From Crotophaga sulcirostris (lineage: Eukaryota; Chordata; Aves; Cuculiformes; Crotophagidae): a DNA stretch of 64,000 nucleotides. Position 1 is the first letter of the stretch. Each line of letters starts with the position of its first letter. The position numbers were made by a program, and so were the translations under genes. The DNA lies in contig VYZB01000210.1 in assembly GCA_013397455.1 (NCBI GenBank), positions 1,230,708 to 1,294,707 on the forward strand, in the 5' to 3' direction. Under the pieces are notes generated by a model. That model was not told the origin of the DNA. It saw only the letters and a program-made list of their open reading frames with translations, and searched no databases. This document shows positions 49,049 through 62,063 of this stretch, one piece after another.

Positions 49049-52000
49049 CAACTGTGTACTGCAGTTACACAGAACATACCCTTTGTCAGTTCCAAAATGA
49101 AGAAGAGCAGCTGTTGGCTCCCTCTGTCACAGCATAAGCCACTACCAATTTCCATCAGTGGGGTTAAGAATTGTCTGCAGAGCAGCGTGTGAGAATGCAC
49201 CCACAACTGCACTTTCTGAGTGATCTTTCCAGTAACCAGGTAGCACCTTTTGCTTTAGTGCCTCTGTTTGTAAAATCACTGATTGTTATTGACGCTGAAG
49301 GGGTCTGTTAGAAGCACTGTTTCATTTTTGAAAAACTTTGTTCTGTCTTCACAACTTGCTCACTACCTCAGGTTTTTACACATCCTCTGACCGTAAAGAT
49401 ACGGGAGGGAAAGAATCAGCAGTGGATGGAAATCCAAGCCCCAAGAAGCATCACCTAATGTACTTTTCCAAGTCCATCAGTCCCATCAGACTGGACCTAT
49501 TTTCATGATCTTTAATTCTGTTTTATCTTTACCTACATGGATGTTTAACTTCCTTCTTTTCATATTTTTTTTCAGACTCCTTGAAGAATGCCAGCTTGCA
49601 GCTCCTGTGTCTCAGTTACTTCTGTATATTTGCAAAATTCTTGTTGATAATTGTTTTAAACATTCTGCTCACTTAGACAATATTATGACTTTTACTTTAA
49701 AATAGCTACATGAATTAGGCATACACATATGTATATATTTTCACAGGATCCCTAGGTAGCTCAGTTCCTCTAAAACAATTTAAGTAGATAGTAACTTTCT
49801 TAATCTCTTCTGTCTCAAGGAATGATACAGAGTGATGGATAGAAAGAGGCAATAGACTGTGATTCGGTAGTATTATTGCTTATTTTCTCCAGCTCTTAAA
49901 ATCAGTGACCCTCTGCAATTGATGTTCTTCCAGACTCGTGTGCTTCACTGTTTGTGCAGGCTGAATTCAGCCATACCACTTCAAATGCCACTTCGCTTCT
50001 TGAAAGGTGTGACTGTTTGTGGCTGAAGGATGGAAGAACCTGCCCTGACATCGTTGTGTAAGATTGTAATTCCCTGTTTGACAGGAACCTTTTCCAAATT
50101 ACTGATGGATTTACAGAGGCTGTAATTTATCAGATGGGTTCGTTTCTGAGACTGAATATGCAATTCCTCCATGGATGATGCCTTCTCTATATACAAAGTC
50201 CCTGCCACAGTCCCCCACTCTATGGTTAGAAGGGTCCTTCCCTGGCCCTCCAGGACACTGTCCCCCCTGTCAAGTGCCAGCAGAACCACTGTATTCTGCT
50301 ACACATCAAGGGCTGGGCTTGTCAGCTGGCATCCCACTCTCTTCAAGCAAAGAAAACACTTCAGGCAGATGAGATGTAGGTCCAGTGCTGACTACAAACA
50401 CCATCCAGTGGCCACATCCTCTCACAGGGTGTGATGGGCAGAAAGAGCCAGTACAGAAATGAGTAATGTTGGGGCACAGCTGCTAAAGCATTAAAATCTC
50501 CTATTTCCAGGTCACGATAACTTACTCCCACCCTGCAGCTAAAGGGACTCAGGGAAAGGATCATAACTCTCTCTGTTGTAGTTCCCTCCTTGGTCTGCTC
50601 CCAGAGAAGCACAATTACATGCCAACCCTTAGTCAGGACTCAGCCTAAGGGCGCAATGTAGCCCACAGACACCAGCAATGGAGAAGACCTATTAGGTCCA
50701 TTTAGCCAATTCCCCAGACATTGCAGGGGTCTTCCCTCCTGTTGCGTCCAGCCTTCCTAGCCTTGGGCATGAAGCTGTCATGCCCACACAACTGATGGGT
50801 TTGCCACTTCACAGGCTCACGTGTTGCTGGGACTCCTGACACTGGATTTCAGAAGTTTTTCAGATTATATGACAGCAAAGTCCCCAGGGCTCTGCATGGG
50901 TAACAACGTTGGGTTACCCTTTAACGTTGGGTTAGGTTGACACTACAGCACATGCAGCACTTGAGAAACACAGCAGGGTCTGTAAACAGCAGAGCTGATC
51001 TGGTACCATACACAGGACTGGTGCAGCTGCAGTTTTACAGGGTAAAGTGGGAAAAAATGGATAGTCTGTTGTGGCTGTGGGTGTATGTCGCATAGCATTA
51101 TCTAAAGGAGATGTTTAGCCTTTGCAATGTTCTTTGAGCGCATCTTCCCCCTGCAAAGACACAAGGCGCAGAAATAATAGACTTTGTGCTGACTAAGGCC
51201 TTCAAAGCCCACATGCCACTTTCTCATAGGAAGCTCTTCGCTCTCAAAGCAGCATGATAGCAGATCTGGGTCTGGAATAGCTGCCATGGGGTTTTTTTTA
51301 CTTACTTTTCTGGAGCTACAACAGTAAATCTTCATTCATAGTCCTTGCATATCTCCCTAATGCTTCCCCTGTTTCTCCTTATTTAATATTCTACTCTTCT
51401 GTCCAGAAAATAAGGGAAGTAGGGAGCCATGTTTCCACCCATCTCCCTTTCCTTTTGTTCTCTTGCCTCTTCTACCTTTGCTGGAGGCATCACATAAGCA
51501 AACAAATCACTTTATTTCTCTTACCTGACTGGATTCAAAGTGCAAGTAGCCCCTCCAGGAGCATCGGAACACTTTATTCCCCTGCATGGTAGCAGAATTT
51601 ACGTTCTATTGCTTGTAAAGCAAAAAGTTTAAAGAAGTAAAGGCAAGGATTCTCTGTGTGTGCGCTTGTGTTAAAGAAAAATAAAATAAATTAAACAGGG
51701 AAAAATTTAGACCAAAAATATAGAGGGGGAGAGAGAGAGGGAACAGCAAACTATTGTGTGTTTTCTTAGGGATTTAAAGAATGGAACCAAGATACTTCCA
51801 AGAGCTGAAAAAAGTGGCTTTAAAAAAAAAAATGAATTCTTCTCTTTAGGGTTTGAGACTCCAGAATTTTTCTTCAACAAATTGAAGAAGCCACACTGCT
51901 TAACTCTTTTCAGTATTCAGGCAGCCAGAGGCACAGTATTAAGACTTATATCTCAGGTCAATGGGATCAATCAAACATTCTCTCAGTCAAGGGTAGAGAT

Positions 52001-53160
52001 GAAACCTAGACAGCGTATTTAGATGCAAAATTGTTAGATGGGTAGCTCTAGATGGGGAGAATGCCGTTCCTCAGTCCTGCATCTCTTCCTCTTTAGGGTT
52101 CCTGGATCCTGCATGGATCTGAGAACGAACCATTCCTACCTTACTTCCACAGCATTAAACCAGAAATATTAAATTCCCTTACCTTGGAGAGTTAGGAAGG
52201 GTATAAATAAGTTAGTTTCAACAGATTATACCTGCATAAGCCTGAGCACCAGGGCTAAACATGTATCTTTAAAAGTTACCATTAGGAAGTTTAAAAAATT
52301 GTTGAGCCTTTCCGAAGTTTCCTTGTGTGCTCTTTCCCCTCACTGCTCTGAACTTGTCAGTTCCCCATTGTGGGTTATCTCTGCCATCTGAGCGTGCCTG
52401 CCCTCACACCCTACACTCTGGTTTGTACAGGCTCCAAACCCAACGAGGCCAGCACTTCACTAGTGGTTAAAGACAACATGTCTTAGAAGCCACAAAGCCT
52501 CTTCTCTGGAATTAAAGTCTTCCTTTCTCAGAATCTCCCTTCTTAGTGCTGCACACCTTGTCTTGGACCTGTCTGGTTTCACAGATGAAGCATGGCTTCT
52601 CACAATTGTTCTTTGCATCCCACAAGTCTCGCTTCTCCCTACTCCAGAAATTTTCCATCACAGTCTTATGCCTTTCTTATGCTCTGTAGGCCAGTTCAAC
52701 CCAGTTATTAGCATGTTCCCTGATATGCTTTTGACCTGTCCCCGCTGGAATTCTCCAGACCTTTTTTTGGACAATGACAAATCTCATGAACAGTTTCTAA
52801 TATGGTCAAAAATGGATCAGATTATCTCCTTTCAATTTGCATAGCCCTCCAACACTATCCTAGCAGGTTTTATGGATTCACACAGCCTTACATGCCCTTA
52901 CACTAAAAAACAAAGTACAGAGCATATCTTTGATTTCATGTTGCAAATGCATCTCTTTGTTGCAATTGAACTCTCTCATAATTGAGGAATGTTTTATGAT
53001 AAACACGTAAAGTATGAACACTAGTAAACATCACTGCACCACAGTAGACCAGGAAGAAATTCAGATCCAGGTACCATGCAAGGTGAACATTGCCTATGTA
53101 TAACACTTGATTTAGAGGCCATAGAGTTGTCTCTATCTCTTTTTTAATTAGCAATTGCGA
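49049..53160. other. Noncoding DNA, partly GC-richer
   Basis: The stretch 50160-50900 is visibly GC-richer. It carries several overlapping frames (up to 102 codons) that match no family I know. A short aacgttgggtta duplication lies near 50905-50933, and a GA-rich microsatellite-like run near 51725-51742. No exon is supported. Confidence 0.55.
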
Positions 53161-53246
53161 TCACAGAGTACTTTGGGTTGGAAGCAAATTTTGGGAATCA
53201 TCTGGTCCAATTTCCTGTTTAAAGTGGGTTAACTTTCAAACTAGGT
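53161..53246 (-). mobile_element. CR1 LINE 3' terminal scrap, minus strand
   Basis: The words tcacagagtactttgggttg, then aatcatctggtccaattt and the diverged aactttcaaactagg, match the 3' end of an old CR1 (consensus-like gggttggaaggga...atcatctagtccaa). It is short and diverged, so the family is likely but not certain. Confidence 0.72.
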
Positions 53247-56200
53247 ATATAGGTGTAGCCCAGGGTTTTAGAGGCTAAATTAGATTAGAGGAATGATGCT
53301 CCTAAATATTATCTTGAGTTGGGCACACCTCTTCTGGCCCACACTAAATCCAGTTGCTCAGTGCAAGAAAGCAACAGAGTGTCTCCTGACTTACCTTCAG
53401 GAAATGATGATTACTTCTGTATTGAAAAGCAACAGAAACATTCCCCATTGCTGGAATTCACATTTCTCTACCACTATGTTGTTAGAAAAGTCCTGCACAT
53501 GCTTTTGAGTCCACTACAACAGGATTTCTCCTAAACAGTACCCAGTATGGTTTGGGAAACAGCACAAGGACCATTACTCATGGTTAACTTACAGACAAGT
53601 ATTTCAATTTAAGAGGAAGAAAGTTGTGTGGGTGCAGGTCATTCCATGTTATTGAACCTCAGCACCTTCCATTCATAATTAACTTACTTTCAGACATGAA
53701 ATCAGTGTGTCTCCCTCTTTTTTTCCCATATGGTCTAAACAATCCTCTCCAAGACCTAGTGTTATCTCCTCTCCCTTTTTCTAGTGGTAAAATCAAAATG
53801 CCTCATAGGCCATGTATGGTGCAGGAAAGGTTTATTTTGTGGTAGCATACCATGATCTTTAGAAGAGGTTTTACCATATTCTCCTTGCAGAACGAAGTAA
53901 AACAGTAGTTGTGGTAGTTCGCTCTCGCTGTGCCACATTGCTTAATCACATTACTCAGTGCTTTCATTTGCTCTAATTCTTCTTCAGTTGGATGCTTTTT
54001 TTTACTCTGCGTAGCACATTTGCAATCTGCCTTTTTACTGTGCATGCAAAAAGTAGCATGTTTTTAACTTCTGAAAACTCATTCAAGGAGACAGCATCAT
54101 TTTTGTACATGGTGTTCTCCGAGAGTGCTGCACATCCTGCATGCTTGGTTGGTAGCAGCTTAATGCTGTCACGGTCCTCCAGGGGCTTGTCCCATGTGGT
54201 TATAATTAACTTTTAATGTCTGCCTTCAGGGCAAAACACTTAAGGGGTTAACCAGTTTTCTCCAAAAGAATGAATAGTTAAATGCTAACATACGTTTATC
54301 AATATATTCTGCAATATGGGAGAAAATACTTAAATTTTTCACCTTCTGTGTGTATCATATTTACCTAATTTAGAGTAGCCAACTTAAGAGAGGAGATTAT
54401 CCTTTCAGGTCTTATAATATAAATGTCCTTGCTACATGCTTAACACAAGCTTACTTAGTAGCTGAGTCAGTTTGAAGCTTTGTTGGACCAGATCTTGTTG
54501 GCATTTAACTATTGCAAGCAATTGTAGTCTTTCTTTCTCCCATAAGTATACATTGCATCATTCTGGGACCTAGAAGAATGTCTTAGTACAAGGACATCTA
54601 TGACTTTGCAACTAAACCAGACAGACTTTACTTATAATGCTTCCAGAGAGATGGGTAAAGTTATTATATAAGAGTATAATTACTACATCAGCCAGCTCTG
54701 CATTGTTAGAGTGGTATTCAGTTCCCAAACACAGTAGCATAGTGCCACCTGAGACACCCTAGGGTATACAAGGCACCTGTTCAGTGCTTAAAATGACACT
54801 AGACATCTATAATTTGGGAACTCAATTCCACCTTAAATTTCAACATTCGTGAAAGACACAATGAGTGGGATTCAGCTCCTCAAACACAGATGTCTAGCAT
54901 CATCTTTGGCACTATGGGCTATCCTGCCAATCAAGAAGGGTTCAGGGCTTCTGTAAATCCTTTGATACCCAAGAACATCCCCAACAACACCAGATTATTG
55001 CATTCAGGAAACTGAATTCTTCTTGCCGAATTGAAATTGTACAGTCTGACCTCTTCTTGTGGATACCTGACTGAGATCCAAATGAACTGTTGTGTATGTA
55101 AGTTACAGTCCAGCACAAAAGTGTCTGGCTCAGAAGCAAGAAGCTTGGCAGGAGGGTTGTCTGCCTTCTTATTCTGTAGTCAACACATCTGCAGTGAGCT
55201 CTCAGCACTGCATGGTGTGGACATGCCTCGAAGGTCTGTTCTAAGGCAGGAGTAAACCAGTGGAAGAAAAGTCAATGTTTTCATAGCATGAGTAAGCCCA
55301 CAAAGGCAGAGGGAACTTGCCAAGAAGCTGAAAGATTGACAAAAAATTACACATTTGCCCTGCTTTGCTCCCGTACGCTTGGCTATGCCGAGTTTTTTCA
55401 TTGATGTACAGTCCATAAGTCTTCAGAGACACTTAGAGGAGCCTAATGCAGCATCATTGTCCTCTTAGATGTTATAGACAATTGAGTCTGTGTCCAGTGC
55501 TCTTAAAGAAGTTACAATTGATTCAATTGCATTAATGACAGATGCTGCAAATGGGGAAATGCATGGATAAAGACTTTATATTCTGTGGGAATTCATCTCC
55601 AGATTCTCTAAGGTATACAAAAACCTTGTGTGTCACTGGCTGCAGACCACCATATGTTTCAAGACTTGAATTCACCATCTCTGATGAGTAAAGCAAACTG
55701 CTGGCCCAACATCATACTCTTCACTGGGAACAGCAACAGCAAAAGCAAATGAGCCACTGCTCATCAGGAAATGAAGCCAATACCTGTCAGAGATCTGTTG
55801 AAGCTGAAGAGTGGGCACATTTTGCCTTGTTTGCTACAGGAGCAAAAACCTTTAACAGTGAAACAAAGAGGCTCTCCAGGTTGACAACAGCTCAAGCAAC
55901 CACAGCTAAAATCACCAAGAGCTGAATAAGAGCTGTACATAGAATGAAATTAACTATATGACTTAACCACTTCCCATCCATGTGTCTTAATAATAGACTC
56001 CAGAATGATGATTATCCCACTTTTAAAGATCTTTGGGCCAAGGCACAAAGACATAAACTGCTTGCCCTTACATTGCTTGGCATAATAGTAACACATGTAA
56101 GATAAGAGCCAAGACCTTGTCAGTGATAATCTTTCAGCTGACCACACTTTCAAGACTGGACAGTGTTGTAAAGCAACATTTACTGGCTTCAGGCTGTTAA

Positions 56201-58045
56201 TTCTCTGCATTGTCAGCCCATTCTATCGAGACTCAACTAAGCAACATTAACTTTTATACACAGTCATTTCCCTATTGTTGACTTGATCTGATCTCAGTGG
56301 CAAGCTGCTGTCATTATTTCTCAAAGAAAATGGGCTACATTAAACCACCTTCAACTAGCGCTCAGGCAAAAGCTTGCAGTCTTCAGTCAAACATAATTGC
56401 CTTTGCAAAAGTGAAAAAGTGAAGAGGAAAAGAGCCTGACACTGAGCTTCTAACATATTTCAGGAAATACTGAATACACTTATCTGCGTATTGTCTGTGA
56501 ATCCAGATTTTGTCTTTGACTTTTGGTTTACAAAGTCTGATTTATTATCCAATTCTTCTGCGTGTCAGAGAGCTCAACGATGAGATAAGACCTCATAAAC
56601 CATATCACAATGTTGTCTTCAGTGTTTTTAAGGTACGTATATATATTTACTCACACAGCATCAACCTTAAACAGCAGATTTCATTGATGTTAGGAGAAAT
56701 CTGGGGTATCTCTCTGGTAATCACTGCAATGACACATAACATACACAGTTACCCAGTATAGGTGTTGGTAATTTCCAGTTAAATTATCCACTTTTAAGGA
56801 ACATCACAACGTTATTAAATCAAAAGAAAGTAATGTACATCTTTTCTACATTCCTCGTCCTTTACTGTTACAAGAAAGTGGTCAAATACAGCTAACTACA
56901 TCACATATATTTCTATCTCAGCTAATCATCTACACTGCCTTTTATGGGCAGTGGAGAAAGACTAACATGCTAAAAAAGAATAGTTGAAGACGCCCTTAAC
57001 TTTCCTATTTATACATTTCTAAAGAAAGCCGTTGGTAACTAGTTCAGAGATAGGCTTCCACACTGCAAGCTGTTAAAGTCAGGTGAGATTTGTTCTATCC
57101 TGAAATGCCCCTGAATTCAAGAGGATTGCCTCAATATTTCCCACCCCCTTGTATCATACTTTTCTTGGAATATCCAGTGATTTATAACAAATTTATATAA
57201 AAAGTTGATGAAAGTTTATTAGCCCCCCACAGAAACACACAAAAAAAGAAAAATCTCTATCTTCTGCTAACAAAATATATTCGCTTCTCATTATTTCTCT
57301 TTAGCTGTGTTAACCACTCACCTGAATAAAGGTTGATCTGAGATACATTTTGTACATTTTCATTAACTTTGAGTGAGTCCATAAAAAGAATGCTTTGTCT
57401 ACAGTTTTAACCATATCTTCCGTTTCCCTAAATTATCATACTTCTCCAGAAATCAATACAATTCTGTATTTCAACTAATTGCAGAGGTATCTCTATTTTT
57501 GTTCTATTTTAGGGAATGTAGGATCTTTTTCATTATTATTTTAAGGTTTGAATTTTTTTCAGTTAAATCTTTTCACTAATGTGAACATCTGAGCTTAGTA
57601 AAATATACACATGAGAAACAGACTCATCAGTGAATGCTATCATGCTAAATTATAATGGTATAAAGAAATACACTATTTTTAGTTTCAAAATTGTTTATCT
57701 TCTTTTCCCCTCTTTGGAAACATGGTCTTAACTAATAGTTATTGTGCACACTCTTCAACTTTTTATATCTTTTCTTTGGGGAATACCCAAGGAAAAAAAG
57801 ATTGCAGAGTTTAAAAGATGTTTCAGCTTTTAGTAATTAAACTCTAGTGAGCGTTGCAAGAATATTTAATGCTCTGCTGCTCTATCTGAGGAGGATCTGG
57901 AGACTTACAAGGAATTACAAGAACATGATTTACAAAACATAAAGCTCACATTGTCAAAGCATCTTCTGAAATGCTTTCAGATGAGAAAGTTTTTCTAGCA
58001 TTTCATTAGAAAGAGACAGCAGAGAGAGTCCCACGGCATTAAGGC

Positions 58046-58046
<1 letters not shown>
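53247..58046. other. Unique noncoding DNA
   Basis: No gene or dispersed repeat is recognised in nearly 5 kb. Overlapping frames near 53293-53534, 53803-54045 and 54931-55432 match no known protein. Confidence 0.6.

Positions 58047-58077
<31 letters not shown>
58047..58077. repeat. (TTTTG)n microsatellite
   Basis: Five to six units of TTTTG are followed by T5. It is a simple pentanucleotide repeat at the left edge of the candidate conserved stretch. Confidence 0.92.
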
Positions 58078-59110
58078 CGCTCTCATAGTTAAAAGTAACT
58101 TGTTGGCTTTTTTCCACCTCGTGCTCACTCTCACAGATGAGCATTAGAGAGAATTTGGAAATGGAAGGCCTTTCTGTCTGCAGCTAGCAGGGTCAATTCA
58201 GTGTGGCAGCTGCGAGCTGGTGACATAGACTTATATTGACACAACCCACTTTTTGCTGCAGAATCACAAAGCGAAAGCACCCAGGGCTCTTCTGCCTTTT
58301 TCAATAAGATACGAATTTTTGTCTTCCTTGTATTAAGCAGAGATCTGTCATCTTGACTTGTACACTAAATGGTCCATTCTGACTGCCTTGTTTGTGTCCA
58401 ATCCCAGCCAGGATCTAGAAACATGTGTTAACATTCGGCATGTTTGGGGGCGAGCGGGAAGGGCCTGAGGCTAGACTCCCTGATGTCTGCTGGAGGGTAG
58501 TCAATAATCATTAGCCCTTCAAGTGGTAGATGCCCAACATAAACTGTATTTATTTATTTAAAAAATCTTTACTTTAAGCCACAGGGAAAGGCATTTTAGA
58601 GAACGTGGCTCCCCTGAAGTAACGAAGCGGTAATAAAGATGTAGTGCCATGTAAGTGAAATTCTGGCTTATCGGGGGAGGGCAATTTTTTTAGCACTGTG
58701 TCATCAGCCAGAGCAATGGGAAACTATTAAAAGCAATTAGCCCTTCCATGTCTGTCACTTAAGTTTATCCCTGTGGTGATAAAGAAGTGTGATTTGCCCC
58801 AAGTCTTTTCTGATTGCCGACATCTCAGTGTTAGCCACAGAGCTAAACCTGGGGCGATGGGGGAAGTTCTAATGTTCATTATAGTCAACACGAGGTAAAC
58901 GAAGCTGGGCTTTTTAATTTTGTTTTTGATGGAGTTCAAAGAAACCAAGTTTGTACTAATTAAATATTCAGAGAAACTGTGAAGCTCCTCATCTAACTGT
59001 GACTGTTTATGTGTGGTTAGGTGTCAGTGGCAGGCCAAACATTGTTGTCATTTATATTCCCACCCATCTCGGAGTGAGTGGAGTGGAATAGTGTTGATGG
59101 AGAGACTTAT
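58078..59110. promoter_or_regulatory. Candidate long conserved noncoding element
   Basis: This kilobase has no recognisable transposon and a more even base composition with scattered CpGs (near 58440-58460, 58620, 58850). It contains many transcription-factor-like words: AATCATTAG with a neighbouring TCAAGTGG (58505-58526), AGCAATTAG (58732), CAGCTGCGAGCTGG (58207) and TAATTAAATATT (58957). The 11-mer ATTAGCCCTTC occurs exactly twice, at 58510-58520 and 58736-58746. These traits fit a developmental enhancer, but conservation was not tested. Confidence 0.3.
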
Positions 59111-60362
59111 TTAGCGTATTCTATTTCTATTTTTTCTGCCACACATATGTACCAGATATCTTAAAGTGTTAGAGAAAAATTTCCAATAGAAGGGAGCGAA
59201 CGTGTTAGATGATAGAATTCAGTCACCTAGCATTTGAAGTCCAAAAGTGGGCAATTAGTCTTGCCCTATGCAGACAATGTAAAGAACTAGGAACCTCCAG
59301 AGGGCAATTCAGTATATCTTAAGTAAATTGAATGTGTTGCCCCTTTGAGATATCTACTGATGTCCTTTGGCTATGGAGAGATCTTTGATCTCTAGCTAAG
59401 ATCAGTTACCCCACTTCCATATAGCTGAAATCATGTAAGGAAAATCCCAGTGGAAAAATAAAAGGACTCCCATACTGATCAGATTCAAATTAACCTAGTT
59501 TATCAGCAGCCAAATCAGTTTATCACTGATATCAATTGTTTCAGAGAAAAAGACCTCCAGCAATAAGAACTGTGATTTCTTCTGTTGATTTTTTAACATT
59601 ATGATATTCTCTACCAACCTTTAGAGCTTTAAGCTTCAAGTTGCCACAGTCAGTAATCTTTTTGAATTTCTTAGAATTGTTTGCATGACATCTGTGATGT
59701 CTATTCATCATTTTTAGGGGCCTGTTTCTGCAGTATATTTAGTTCAACAAGCCTGCCTGTAAGTCTGCCTCAGTGAAGCCACAGGGATTATGCACATGCC
59801 CAGGTTATTTGCTGAACTGGGGCATTAATCTTTAATAGTATTGCTTTGGCTGTCCAGCTGGATGAACTGTCTGCAATTAGTTACCCTAAAATAACTGCAT
59901 ATGCACTGACAGATTCAATATCCTCTCTAATAAATTGGAAAGATAGGTCCTAGGTTGAGAGCTACCAATAAGCCGCTGGCAAAATGACCTAGGAAAGGAA
60001 GGCAGGCTTATTTGACAGTAGCTTTCATGATATTCTCACTTTAATGCTATAGTTCTTCTGAACAAGTCTCATGTTTAACAAGACTTGGTGAGTAGAGTAG
60101 CAGTTTTTTCACGTACAGCAGATGGGCATTGACACATGTAGACCTGTGCACATTCGGAGCTGACATATCTCGTTTAGCTTGTAGCTGTATTGGAAGGAAC
60201 TACTTTTAAATTGTCCTAAAAATTTCCCAGCTTTCCATCTCGTGCTTTAATGTACAAGCTACACAGACAAGTTATTGTTAAATGACCTGTATTAATTTTT
60301 AAATAAATACGAAAGCCTTTGCCATGACCTAATTAAAAATGCCTTCCTTCATCTGTCCTGCA
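59111..60362. other. Noncoding DNA, possibly with conserved pieces
   Basis: It is repeat-free as far as I can see, with homeodomain-like words near 59874, 60295 and 60330. No gene is recognised. It continues the character of the preceding candidate element, with less motif clustering. Confidence 0.5.
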
Positions 60363-60709
60363 GTACTGTCTATTGTGTCAATGCCTTGAGGAAATGTCTT
60401 GGAAGAAATGATTGCTCTCCTGTAGGATTTTCCATTGAAACAGTCAACTATGAGACAAGGCATGGGAAGATAAAGGATATGCTTTCACTGGGATTGGAAA
60501 GGGAATTTGTAGGGACAACAGTAGTCACTTCTAACTGTAACTCTTTACATGAGGTGCAGTTGGCACCAGCTATGGCTTACCTGACACAGACCCATGCCAG
60601 TGTGTCCACACCTGTGCTGGTATTCATACCTGGTGCTTTAAACCACATTCACGAACATCTCTCTTCTCACTTCTATGAACTGGAGTGGAGACTCATTGTA
60701 GGAGTGTGA
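60363..60709 (+). other. Unassigned open frame after a good splice acceptor
   Basis: A pyrimidine-rich stretch ending in tctgtcctgcag (60352-60363) looks like a textbook 3' splice site. The frame containing codons TTG AGG AAA at 60386 is open from the acceptor to a TGA at about 60707-60709, roughly 115 codons. The translation, including HASVSTPVLVFIPGALNHI, resembles no protein family I know and contains no obvious domain. No good splice donor is seen before the stop, so it could only be a terminal exon. Chance is the likeliest explanation; a noncoding-RNA exon is the alternative. Confidence 0.15.
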
Positions 60710-62003
60710 GTCTGCTATTCTAACTTTAAAGTACTAAATTTCAATGTCCATTCCAAGTTCATTGCTAAGGTTACCCCTATAGTCAAACAGAGAAGAAGAT
60801 GATACAGCATACCTTATAAAGGTCCTTCATATAAATAAAAGATATACAGATATATTCTGATACAGATACATTCTGCAACATTCTCTTTATTCATCTCCTA
60901 TTTTTTCATTGATCCACCGGTATCTTTCTAAATATTTGTTGTTACATTTCAAATCCATCCTGTTGTTAGTTCACTTTTATTGTTGTTCTGAATGCCTCCA
61001 TCATCCTCTTTCCTCACAAAGACCAGTTCTTAGGCTATGTCACATCCAATATTAATTTTCTCTAGATTTGTTTTTCTTTTTTTTTTCTCGACTACTGTAA
61101 GCATTTTGTGAAAATCCAATGACGCTGAAGATTATGCCATAATGTTATTTTTCCCCTTGTTTTCCTTTCCTAGAACAAACCATGCATTTTACCTATATCT
61201 AACTTCCATATCACCTGGGAGGAAAGCTAACCCCTTACAGAGGCACCTCCAGAGCTGAGATAACAACTTACACATATACTTTAAGATAGGATTAATTACC
61301 TCTGGAAGTTTCTTTTTCCATGGACTGTAGACTGAACCTAGACAATTCCCTTATAAATCTAGGTTTTATCTGGTTTAGGAGAAGTGAATCTTGTCTGAAT
61401 TTACTTCTTTTATATGCTCTGCAGACAAAGGGCTACATGACTGACTGGAAAAGAAAGACATGAATGTTCTTGGGAACTGCACCTTTGGAACATTTGTGAA
61501 ATGGAATAGAACTACAAGAGTCCTTTACTTTCTTTTCATGTATTGACTTAGGAGTTTTTATGTGTCACTATTTATCTTCAGCTAGCTGGGTCCCTTTGAC
61601 TTGTCTGATGCAATGAAAGACACTTTATTTACCTATTAAACATTTTTTAAATTATTATTCAGAATTAATTCATTGTGACCTAGCTAATCCTCCATTGCAT
61701 CATGACCATTCTTGGCAGTCATATCAGTCTCATGCAAGGGGAGTAGTAAACATTCTCTTTGTAAAACATAACAAAGGCCCCTTTTCAGAAAGTTTGGAAT
61801 GTCTACCTGCAGAGAGTCAGATATTGCCAAAATGGTTCGAAGTTACCCCCAAATCAGTGATAACATTTTGAAAATGTGATTGTAAATTTAATTTCGCTTG
61901 AGTTGACTTGGATAATGCAGGGCATCTTTTAAATTTGTCTCTCAAACATTCCTTTAATTGTCACCTGCATCTCATTGGAAACTAGCTAGGTAGATCAAGA
62001 GAG

Positions 62004-62004
<1 letters not shown>
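60710..62004. other. AT-rich noncoding DNA
   Basis: Nothing is recognised; T-rich runs lie near 61077-61088. Confidence 0.62.

Positions 62005-62060
<56 letters not shown>
62005..62060 (+). repeat. (GATA)7(GACA)7 compound microsatellite
   Basis: Seven perfect GATA units (62005-62032) are followed without interruption by seven perfect GACA units (62033-62060), preceded by a short GA run. This GATA/GACA pairing is the motif of the classical Bkm-type repeats known from vertebrate sex chromosomes, but short arrays like this occur on autosomes too. Confidence 0.97.

Positions 62061-62063
<3 letters not shown>

Noticed and set aside
50650..50740. ctattaggtccatttagcc block resembling an ancient LINE or SINE 3' end
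   Set aside because: The likeness is too weak to name a family without a repeat-library search.
53803..54045. 80-codon minus-strand frame rich in Lys and Cys
   Set aside because: No known domain and no exon signals.
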